A DNA stretch of 9,749 nt from Pseudomonadota bacterium (lineage in GTDB: Bacteria > Pseudomonadota > Alphaproteobacteria > Caulobacterales > Caulobacteraceae), in assembly GCA_023424215.1 (NCBI GenBank), contig JAFAEC010000042.1:1-9749 (forward strand). Reading direction: 5' to 3'. The position numbers were made by a program, and so were the translations under genes. Shown piece by piece: positions 1 to 6,981 of this stretch (positions are counted from its first letter, which is position 1; every line of letters starts with the position of its first letter). The notes under the pieces were generated by a model. It ran no database searches and had not been told where the DNA came from. It saw only the letters and a list, made by a program, of their open reading frames with translations.

Positions 1-2062
1 GGCCGCGCCGGTCGCGGGCGGCCACCGCGACGCGGGTCGCCGGCCGGACCTCGTCGCCCTCGTCCGCCTCCCGGTCGGCCACCACCTCGGCCGCGCCGCC
101 GGTCGCCGCCGCCCGGGCGACCAGCGCCGGATACTCCTCCAGCGGATCGATCCGGCTGACGCCCTCGCCCCGGAACACCGCCTCGGTGCGCAGGTAGAGA
201 TCGCGCATCAGCCGGCCCTTCCAGCCGTTCCACACCCCCGGCCCGACGGCGCGGATGTCGGCCACGGTCAGCACCAGCAGGGTGCGCAGCCGCTCCGGAT
301 CCCCGACGATGCCGGCGAAGGCGCGCACCGTGGCCGGATCGGAGACGTCGCGCTTCTGGGCGTAGTCCGACAGCACCAGGTGGTGGCGCACCAGCCAGAC
401 CACGAACTCGGTGCGCCGCGGGTCCAGCCCCAGCCGGTCGCACGCCCGGCGCGCGGCGATCGCCCCGTCCTCCAGCTGGCCGCGGTCGCCGCCCTTGCCG
501 ACGTCGTGCAGCAGCATGGCCAGCATCAGGGCCTCGAAGTCGGCGATGCGGTGGACGATCTCCGAGGCGTTCGGGTGCTCGGCCTTCAGCTTGCCGCGCC
601 ACAGGTCGTTGATGATCCCCACCGCCTGGAGGGTGTGCTCGTCCACCGTATAGGCGTGGTACATGTTGAACTGCGTCTGGCCGACGATCCGCCCCCACTC
701 GGGCAGGAAGCGGCCCAGCAGGCCCGTCTCGTTCATCAGCGTCAGGGTGCGGTAGGGCCGCTGCCCGCCCGCCAGTATGTCGAGGAGGGCGCGCGTCGCC
801 TCGGGATCGCGCCGCAGCGAGGGCGTCACCAGCGACAGCGACCGGGTCACCGCCGAGAAGGCGTCGGGGTGCAGGTCGAGGTCATGCTCGTCGGCCGTGC
901 GAAACAGGATCAACAGCTTGGCGGGATCGTCGGCGAAGACCTCGGGTCCGGTGACCGACAGCCGGCCGGCGACGCGCACGAAGCCCTCGACCCCCAGCTT
1001 GCGCCGCCGTCCACGGATCAGTCGCGACAGGCTGAGCGCCTTCTTCTGTTCGCGCGCCTCCAGCTTGGCGGACATGGCCCGGGTCAGCGCCCCGACGTCG
1101 CGGGCGACGATGAAGTAGCGGCGCATGAAGCGCTCCACCGCCGGCTCGTCGCCGCGGCCGCGCCAGCCCATGCGCCGCGCCACCTCGGGCTGCAGGTCGA
1201 AGGTCAGCTTCTCCTCCGCCCGGCCCGCGACGAGGTGCAGGTGGGCCCGGGTGCGCCACAGGAAGTCGAACGACTCCTCGAAGGTCCGACGCTCGCGCGC
1301 GGTCAGCAGATCGTCCAGCACCCGCGCGCCCAGCGGGCTGTCCGGCGCCAGCGACCGGGCGATCCAGAACAGGGTGTTGAGGTCGCGCAGGCCGCCCTTG
1401 CCGTCCTTGACGTTGGGCTCGACGCGGTAGCGTACGGCCCCCGCCTTGCGGTGGCGCACGTCGCGCTCGTCCAGCTTGGCGGCGATGAACGGCCGGGGAT
1501 CGGCCTTGCGCACCATGGCCTGGAAGCGGGCGATGAAGCTCTCCGCCAGCGCCAGGTCGCCGGCCAGCGGCCGGGCCTCCAGCAGGGCGGTGCGCACCGT
1601 CATGTCCCGCTTCGCGAGGGCGAGGCTTTCGTCGACCGAGCGGACCGCCGACCCGACCTTCACGCCCAGATCCCACAGCACGTAGAGCATGAACTCGACC
1701 AGTTGCTCGCTGTGCGGCGTCGACTTCCACGGGCGCAGGAACAGCAGGTCCAGGTCCGACCACGGCGCCAGCACGCCGCGGCCGTAGCCGCCGACGGCGA
1801 GCAGGCTCAGCCGTTCGGCCTCGGTCGGATTGGGGGCCGGATACAGGGTCTCCGCCGTGAACCGCCACAGCGCCTGCAGCATCTCGTCGGCGGCGGCGGC
1901 GTACAGCCGGGCCACGGTCACGCCGTCGGCCCCGGCCTCCAGCCGGCGCGCCGCCCGCGCCCGTCCCGCGTCCCAGGCCTCGCGGAGAATCTCCGTCGCC
2001 GCCCGGCGCACGTCCGGGGCCGAGGCCGCCGCCGCCAGCCGGGCGTCGAGGTCGTCGCTCAC
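1..2062 (-). CDS. glnD: Bifunctional PII uridylyltransferase/uridylyl-removing enzyme GlnD (3' end cut by window edge)
   Basis: GlnD attaches UMP to the PII signalling proteins (GlnB/GlnK) when glutamine is low and removes it when glutamine is high, setting glutamine synthetase activity and nitrogen gene expression in the cytoplasm. Reading from a GTG at 2062, 687 codons are visible without a stop. The nucleotidyltransferase signature is clear: GGYGRG at residues 91-96 followed by SDLD at 102-105, which supplies the metal-binding aspartates. The family motif EPNVKDGKGGLRD lies at 215-227, and the HD hydrolase motif HDVGKG at 519-524 marks the uridylyl-removing domain. The last visible residues (TRVAVAARDRRG) look like the first strand of the first ACT domain, so the two glutamine-sensing ACT domains lie beyond the edge. 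The GTG overlaps the mutS stop as GTGA, which decides the start and suggests translational coupling. GlnD is usually about 900 aa, so roughly a quarter is missing. The identification is firm. Confidence 0.96.
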   Translation of the reverse strand, partial: MSDDLDARLAAAASAPDVRRAATEILREAWDAGRARAARRLEAGADGVTVARLYAAAADEMLQALWRFTAETLYPAPNPTEAERLSLLAVGGYGRGVLAPWSDLDLLFLRPWKSTPHSEQLVEFMLYVLWDLGVKVGSAVRSVDESLALAKRDMTVRTALLEARPLAGDLALAESFIARFQAMVRKADPRPFIAAKLDERDVRHRKAGAVRYRVEPNVKDGKGGLRDLNTLFWIARSLAPDSPLGARVLDDLLTARERRTFEESFDFLWRTRAHLHLVAGRAEEKLTFDLQPEVARRMGWRGRGDEPAVERFMRRYFIVARDVGALTRAMSAKLEAREQKKALSLSRLIRGRRRKLGVEGFVRVAGRLSVTGPEVFADDPAKLLILFRTADEHDLDLHPDAFSAVTRSLSLVTPSLRRDPEATRALLDILAGGQRPYRTLTLMNETGLLGRFLPEWGRIVGQTQFNMYHAYTVDEHTLQAVGIINDLWRGKLKAEHPNASEIVHRIADFEALMLAMLLHDVGKGGDRGQLEDGAIAARRACDRLGLDPRRTEFVVWLVRHHLVLSDYAQKRDVSDPATVRAFAGIVGDPERLRTLLVLTVADIRAVGPGVWNGWKGRLMRDLYLRTEAVFRGEGVSRIDPLEEYPALVARAAATGGAAEVVADREADEGDEVRPATRVAVAARDRRG

Positions 2063-4755
2063 CGGCCCGCCAGCCCCTTGAGCCGGTACAGCGCCTCCAG
2101 CGCCTCGCGCGGGGTCAGGTCGTCCGGGTCGATGCCCGACAGGGCGTCCTCGACCGCCGAGGCTCGCGGCGGCGGGGGCGGCGGCTCGGCCACCGCGAAC
2201 AGGGGCAGGTCGTCGAGGCTGGAGGCCGCCTGCTTCTCCCCTTCCAGCCGGTCCAGCACCTCGCGGGCGCGGGCCACCACCGCCGGCGGCACTCCCGCCA
2301 GCTTCGCCACCTGCACCCCGTAGGAGCGGTCCGCCGCCCCCGGCGCCGCCTCGTGCAGGAAGACCAGCTCGCCGTTCCATTCCCTGGCCCGCATCGACAG
2401 GTTGCAGACATGGGCCAGCCGCGACTCCAGTCCGGCCAGCTCGTGGTAGTGGGTGGCGAACAGGGTGCGGGCGCGGTTGCGGTCGTGCAGCGCCTCGGCG
2501 GTGGCCCAGGCGATGGCGAGGCCGTCATAGGTGGCGGTGCCGCGCCCGATCTCGTCCAGCACCACGAAGCTGCGCTCAGTCGCCTGGGTCAGGATGGCCG
2601 CCGTCTCGACCATCTCCATCATGAAGGTGGAGCGGCCGCGGGCCAGATCGTCCCCGGCGCCGACGCGGCTGAACAGCCGGTCGACCACGCCCAGCCGCAT
2701 GGCCTTCGCCGGCACGAAGGCGCCGGCCTGGGCCAGCACCACCAGCAGGGCGTTCTGGCGCAGGAAGGTCGACTTGCCGGCCATGTTCGGACCGGTGACG
2801 ATCGACAGGCGGGCGCAGGCCGCGCCCGAGCCGTCCAGCCGGCAGTCGTTGGGGGTGTAGGGATCGCCCTGCGCCTTGACCGCCGCCTCGACCACCGGGT
2901 GGCGGCCGGCCGTCACCTCGAAGCACAGGCCGTCGTCGACCTGGGGCCGCACCGCCCCGACCTCCTCGGCCCATTCGGCCAGGGCCGCATGGGCGTCCAG
3001 CTCGGCCAGCGCCTCGGCCACGGCCTGCAGCGGCTGCGCCAGCCCCTGCACCGTGCGCCGCCAGCCCTCGAAGGTCTCGGCTTCGATGGCCAGCGCCCGC
3101 TGCCCCGCCTGACTGATCTTCGCGTCCAGCTCCGACAGCTCGACCGTCGTGAACCGCACCTGGTTGGCCAGGGTCTGGCGGTGGATGAACGGGCTCTCCG
3201 CGGCGGGCCGCAGCAAGGGTTCGGCCGCCTTCGCGCTCGCCTCGAGGAAATAGCCCAGCACCGCGTTGTGGCGAACCTTGAAGGCCACGCCCGACTCGGC
3301 GACCGCGCGGGCCTCCAGCTCCGCCACCACCCGGCGGCTGTCGTCGCGCAGGGCGCGGGCCTCTTCCAGTTCCGGCCGGAAACCGGCCTCCACGAAGCCG
3401 CCGTCGCGGGCCAGGTGCGGCGGCTCGGCGACGAGGCCGGCGCCGAGTTCGACGAGCAGCCGCCCCACCTCGGGGGTCAGGGTCAGCCGGTCGAGGCATT
3501 CGGCGATACGCAGGGGCGGGCCGGTCAGGGGATCGCGCGCGGGCGGGAACAGGCCGGCGACGCCCTCCGCGATCGACAGGCCGGTGCGGATGGCCGCCAG
3601 GTCGCGCGGGCCGCCCCGCCCCAGCGCCAGCCGGGACACGGCCCGGGCCACGTCGGAGGACGCCTTCAGACCGTCGCGCAGGTCGCGGCGCAGGTCGCGG
3701 CGCTCGAGCAGCCACTCGACCGCGTCGAGCTGGTGGTTGATCGCCGTCGGATCGCGCAGCGGTCGGGCGACGCGCTCGGCCAGCGCCCGGGCCCCGCCCG
3801 AGGTGACGGTGCGGTCGATGCAGGCCAGAAGCGACCCTTCCCGCTCGCCCCTCTGGGTGCGGTCGATCACGAGGCTCAGCCGGGTGGCCGGGTCGATGGC
3901 GAGGAAGCCGCTGTCGCCCGAGCGCCGCGGCGGCCGCAGCGCCGGGACCTTGCCCGCCTGGGTCGTCTCCAGATAGGCGGCGACGAGTCCGAGGGCCGAG
4001 ACCTCGCAGTCCTCGAAGGCCCCGAAGCCGTCCAGCGAGGCCACCCCGTACAGCCGTTCGACCCGCGCCCGCGCCCCGACCGGTTCGGCCAGCGCCTGGG
4101 GCAAGGCCTGCACCACGCCGCCGGACCCGTCCAGCGCCGCCTTCGCCGCCGCGTCGCCGAACAGCCGGTCCGGCACCAGCACCTCCGACGGCCGGAACGA
4201 GGCCAGCGTCGCGGCCAGATCCTCCAGCGAACAGGCGACCACGTCGACCTCGCCGGCCGACAGCTCGACCACCGCCGCCGCCGCCCGGCCCTTGCGGATG
4301 GCCACGGCCGCCAGCCGGTTGGCCCCGCGGGCGTCCAGCAAGGAGTCCTCGGTCAGGGTGCCCGGCGTCACCACCCGCACGATGTCGCGCTTCACCACGG
4401 CCTTGGAGCCGCGCTTCTTCGCCTCGGTCGGGTCCTCCATCTGTTCGCAGATGGCCGCCTTGAAGCCTTGCCGGATCAGCCGCGCCAGATAGCCCTCCAG
4501 CGCATGCACCGGCACCCCGGCCATGGGGATGTCCTCGCCCTGGTGCTTGCCCCGCTTGGTCAGGGTGATGCCCAGCGCCGCCGCGGCGATCTCGGCGTCG
4601 CGGAAGAACAGCTCGTAGAAGTCCCCCATGCGGAAGAACAGGATGGCGTCGGGCTGGCTGGCCTTGGCCGCCAGAAACTGCGCCATGACCGGCGTCACGC
4701 CCTCGGCGGACGGCAGGTCGGCGGCTTTCGGCGGAGGGACGAGGGGCGCGTTCAT
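2059..4755 (-). CDS. mutS: DNA mismatch repair protein MutS
   Basis: MutS binds mismatches and small loops in newly replicated DNA and, through ATP binding, recruits MutL. The 898-aa product has the full family architecture. The mismatch-reading FYE of GDFYELF is at residues 46-48. The Walker A loop GPNMAGKS is at 655-662 (Lys661), and Walker B LDEIGRGT carries the catalytic Asp734-Glu735. The signature THYHEL follows. The C-terminus has SLDDLPLF (about 846-853), resembling a beta-clamp-binding peptide, then a six-proline run (about 858-863). It ends in the conserved tetramerisation helix region DLTPREALEALYRLKGL. Length is slightly above the E. coli enzyme (853 aa). The ATG at 4755 gives a short leader before the conserved TPVMAQFL. 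I see no convincing Shine-Dalgarno directly upstream of it. The gene is first in a mutS-glnD unit and diverges from the riboswitch-btuB unit. The call is certain. Confidence 0.99.
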   Translation of the reverse strand: MNAPLVPPPKAADLPSAEGVTPVMAQFLAAKASQPDAILFFRMGDFYELFFRDAEIAAAALGITLTKRGKHQGEDIPMAGVPVHALEGYLARLIRQGFKAAICEQMEDPTEAKKRGSKAVVKRDIVRVVTPGTLTEDSLLDARGANRLAAVAIRKGRAAAAVVELSAGEVDVVACSLEDLAATLASFRPSEVLVPDRLFGDAAAKAALDGSGGVVQALPQALAEPVGARARVERLYGVASLDGFGAFEDCEVSALGLVAAYLETTQAGKVPALRPPRRSGDSGFLAIDPATRLSLVIDRTQRGEREGSLLACIDRTVTSGGARALAERVARPLRDPTAINHQLDAVEWLLERRDLRRDLRDGLKASSDVARAVSRLALGRGGPRDLAAIRTGLSIAEGVAGLFPPARDPLTGPPLRIAECLDRLTLTPEVGRLLVELGAGLVAEPPHLARDGGFVEAGFRPELEEARALRDDSRRVVAELEARAVAESGVAFKVRHNAVLGYFLEASAKAAEPLLRPAAESPFIHRQTLANQVRFTTVELSELDAKISQAGQRALAIEAETFEGWRRTVQGLAQPLQAVAEALAELDAHAALAEWAEEVGAVRPQVDDGLCFEVTAGRHPVVEAAVKAQGDPYTPNDCRLDGSGAACARLSIVTGPNMAGKSTFLRQNALLVVLAQAGAFVPAKAMRLGVVDRLFSRVGAGDDLARGRSTFMMEMVETAAILTQATERSFVVLDEIGRGTATYDGLAIAWATAEALHDRNRARTLFATHYHELAGLESRLAHVCNLSMRAREWNGELVFLHEAAPGAADRSYGVQVAKLAGVPPAVVARAREVLDRLEGEKQAASSLDDLPLFAVAEPPPPPPRASAVEDALSGIDPDDLTPREALEALYRLKGLAGR

Positions 4756-4820
4756 GGGAGCGCGACAGGGTGAAGGAATGCGCCTGCGCGCTCAAGCCAC
4801 AGCAGGTCTTCTTGCACAGA

Positions 4821-5003
4821 CTCAGCCGCCCTGCGACAAGCGGACAGGCGGTTAAGGGAACGCGGTCGGACACCGCGGCTGTGCCCGCAACTGTAGGCGG
4901 CGAGAGCGTCGTCCGATCCGGGGTTCGCCCCCGGCGCCACTGGGAAACCGGGAAGGCGTGGACCCCGCTCGACGACCCGCAAGCCAGGAGACCTGGCCGC
5001 CGA
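4821..5003 (+). promoter_or_regulatory. Cobalamin (adenosylcobalamin) riboswitch upstream of btuB
   Basis: This leader RNA binds adenosylcobalamin and lowers expression of the downstream receptor when B12 is plentiful. Conserved elements appear in the correct order: AAGGGAAC at 4854-4861; GCTGTGCCCGCAACTGTA around 4878-4895, the loop used for the kissing-loop contact; GCCACTGGGAAACCGGGAAGG at about 4936-4955; and the B12 box AAGCCAGGAGACCTGG at 4981-4996. Helices can be drawn: 4825-4830 (gccgcc) with 4847-4852 (ggcggt), 4908-4913 (gtcgtc) with 4971-4976 (gacgac), and a hairpin 4918-4923/4929-4934. The closing P1 helix is less clear, since ggcgg (4847-4851) could alternatively pair with ccgcc (4997-5001), so the outer borders are approximate. 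The element lies on the btuB strand and ends about 145 bases before the preferred btuB ATG, leaving room for an expression platform. Identification is by sequence motifs only. Confidence 0.95.
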
Positions 5004-5071
5004 CGTCGTCCGTCGCTGCCCGGGACCAGGCAGGGGCGCGGTGAACCGTCGTGACGACCCGGTCCCAGCGT

Positions 5072-5148
5072 CGCTCCTCCCGGGAGCGGGCCGGTCGTCA
5101 TCCACGTCGCCGCGGCGCGCCCGCGCGGAGACCGACGGAGCCTTCGCC
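5072..5148 (+). promoter_or_regulatory. btuB ribosome binding site and possible riboswitch expression platform
   Basis: A GGAG Shine-Dalgarno lies at 5137-5140, eight bases before the ATG at 5149, and supports that start for btuB. Upstream, CGCTCC (5072-5077) can form a six-pair hairpin with GGAGCG (5083-5088). The same GCTCC (5073-5077) is also complementary over five bases to GGAGC at 5137-5141, which contains the Shine-Dalgarno. The two pairings exclude each other, so this could be a sequester/anti-sequester switch driven by the riboswitch. No run of T follows either hairpin, which argues against an intrinsic terminator. The ribosome site is well supported; the switching role is inference from short complementarity in GC-rich DNA. 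Confidence 0.35.
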
Positions 5149-6981
5149 ATGCTGCGAGCCCTTCTCCTGACCACGGCCGCCGCCGTGATCGCGCCCCTGT
5201 CCGCCCACGCCCTAACGCCGGACGAACCCGCCGACCCGCTGGACGAGATCGTCGTCACGGCCACCCGCCTGCCCGCCATCGCCCAGGAGACGCCCGGCGC
5301 GCGGGCCATCGACCGGGAGACCATCGACCGGCGCGGCGCCGTCTTCGCCGCCGACATCCTGTCCGACCTGCCTGGCCTGTCGGTGGTGCGTTCGGGCGCC
5401 TTCGGCGGCGTCGCCCAGGTGCGCATCCGCGGGGCCGGGCCCGGCAAGACCCTGGTCCTCGTCGACGGCGCGCCGGTCAACGACCCGGCCGAGGTCAACG
5501 GCGCCTTCGACTTCGGCGGCCTCGACCTCGCCGACGTCGAACGCATTGAGGTGCTCTCGGGACCGCAGTCGTCGCTGTGGGGCTCGGACGCCATCGGCGG
5601 GGTGATCGCCTTCACCACCCGGGAGACCGACGGCCTGGATCTCGATCTCGAGGCCGGCGCGTTCGACACGCGCCGGGGTCGCCTTGCGGTCGGGACGGTC
5701 AGCGAGGACCGGGCCCTCGGGGCCTGGGCGTCGCACGTGACTTCGGGGGGCGTCTCCGCCGCCGACGCCCGGAACGGAAACACCGAGGACGACGGCCTGA
5801 CCTCGACCACCATCGGGGCGCGCGGCCGTTACGTCGTCTCTCCAGCGCTCTCCCTCGACGGTTCGCTGCGCTGGACCGGGGCCGAGGTCGACCTCGACGG
5901 CTATCCGGCCCCCGCCTTCACCCTCGCCGACACGCCGGACCGGCAGATGAGCGAGCAGTGGTCCGGCGTCGCCCGCCTCAGCCTGTCTGCGCTCGGCCTC
6001 GACCACCAGTTCAGCGTCGCCGCCCACGAACTGGATCGGGAGACCGTCTCTGACTTCCCCTCGGCGTTCGACGCCTCGCGTCAGGCCTGGCGCTGGCAGG
6101 CCGTAGGAACGGCGCGCGGCGTGGACTTTGTCCTCGGGGCCGAACGCGAAGACACCGAAGGACGCCTCTCCACCGGCTTGACCGGCGCGCTGGGGACCAC
6201 CTCCGCCTTCGCCACCGCCCGGTTCGAGCCGGTCGAACGCCTCAGCCTGACCGGCGCCCTGCGCCACGACGCCACGGACGACTTCGGCTCCCGGACCACC
6301 GGCCGCCTGTCGGGCGCCTTTGAGGCCGGGGCCGGCGTGATCCTGTCCGCCGCCTGGGGCACGGGCTTCAAGGCCCCGTCGATCAGCCAGGCGGTGTGCG
6401 ACTTCTGCTTCGCGCCCCCGCCGTGGCCGGAACTGGTCCCCGAGACGGCCGAAGGCTGGGAGGCGGCGATCGGCTGGCGTTCCGCCGACCGTCGGCTGGA
6501 GGGCCGCGCCACCCTCTACCGGCTGAATGTCGAGGACCAGATCAGCTATGTGGCCGGGCGCTACGTCAACGTCGCCGAGACCACGACGGACGGGGTCGAG
6601 CTGGAGGGCCGCGCCCGCCTCGGCGGCGGCTTCGACCTGACGCTCGCCTACGGCTGGACCGACGCCCGCGACGAGACCGGCGGCGGCCGCCTGTTGCGCG
6701 TGCCGGAGCACGCCGGCTCGGCCACCCTCGGCTGGAGCGGGGAACGGCTGTCGGCGGCGCTGACGGTGCGGGCGGAGAGCGACCAGGCCGACTCGGACGG
6801 TTTCGCCACGGTGATGCGCGACGGCTTCGTCACGGCCAACCTGGCGGGGTCGTACGACCTGACCGGCGCGGTCACCGTCACGGCCCGGATCGAGAATCTG
6901 ACCGACGAGGCGTACCAGCAGGTGTTCGGTTACGGCGAGCCCGGTCGGTCCGGCTACGTCGGGTTCAGGCTGCGCTACTGA
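5149..6981 (+). CDS. btuB: BtuB-like TonB-dependent outer-membrane cobalamin receptor
   Basis: This is a ligand-gated 22-strand outer-membrane barrel that imports vitamin B12 or related corrinoids using TonB/ExbBD energy. From the ATG at 5149 the protein is 610 aa, very close to E. coli BtuB (614 aa). A signal peptide occupies residues 1-21 (hydrophobic core, cleavage after AHA). A TonB box, DEIVVTAT, lies at 32-39. The plug domain follows, with VRIRGAG, TLVLVDGAPVND and the conserved VERIEVLSGPQSSLWGSDAIGG. The barrel contains GTGFKAPS and a late NLTDEAYQ motif, and the protein ends in an aromatic residue (FRLRY), as needed for barrel assembly. The frame stays open upstream to a GTG at 5041, but that extension is arginine-rich, lies in the leader and would precede the signal peptide, so I reject it. 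The only two cysteines form CDFC at 417-420. No btuCDF or cob genes are in view. The B12 substrate is inferred mainly from the riboswitch and length. Confidence 0.88.
   Translation: MLRALLLTTAAAVIAPLSAHALTPDEPADPLDEIVVTATRLPAIAQETPGARAIDRETIDRRGAVFAADILSDLPGLSVVRSGAFGGVAQVRIRGAGPGKTLVLVDGAPVNDPAEVNGAFDFGGLDLADVERIEVLSGPQSSLWGSDAIGGVIAFTTRETDGLDLDLEAGAFDTRRGRLAVGTVSEDRALGAWASHVTSGGVSAADARNGNTEDDGLTSTTIGARGRYVVSPALSLDGSLRWTGAEVDLDGYPAPAFTLADTPDRQMSEQWSGVARLSLSALGLDHQFSVAAHELDRETVSDFPSAFDASRQAWRWQAVGTARGVDFVLGAEREDTEGRLSTGLTGALGTTSAFATARFEPVERLSLTGALRHDATDDFGSRTTGRLSGAFEAGAGVILSAAWGTGFKAPSISQAVCDFCFAPPPWPELVPETAEGWEAAIGWRSADRRLEGRATLYRLNVEDQISYVAGRYVNVAETTTDGVELEGRARLGGGFDLTLAYGWTDARDETGGGRLLRVPEHAGSATLGWSGERLSAALTVRAESDQADSDGFATVMRDGFVTANLAGSYDLTGAVTVTARIENLTDEAYQQVFGYGEPGRSGYVGFRLRY

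Noticed and set aside
2353..4773. Long plus-strand open frame (806 codons) antisense to mutS, and similar long frames at 380-2323 (plus), 2576-5101 (minus) and 5212-6711 (minus)
   Set aside because: Their composition (Arg, Gly, Gln, Ala, His rich, no domain pattern) is that of the reverse or shifted frame of a high-GC gene with G/C at third positions. mutS, glnD and btuB on the other frames are unmistakable.
4756..4820. Promoter boxes for mutS or btuB, for example TTGAGC on the minus strand near 4790 and TTGCAC on the plus strand near 4813
   Set aside because: Neither has a recognisable -10 partner at the proper spacing, so I do not annotate them.
5020..5066. Hairpin GGGACC/GGTCCC as an intrinsic terminator of the riboswitch
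   Set aside because: The loop is more than 30 bases and no U-tract follows. I kept it only as a possible bridging helix.
5041..5148. N-terminal extension of btuB from the GTG at 5041
   Set aside because: It would place 36 Arg/Ser-rich residues in front of an intact signal peptide and begin close to the riboswitch. The ATG at 5149 has a well-spaced GGAG.
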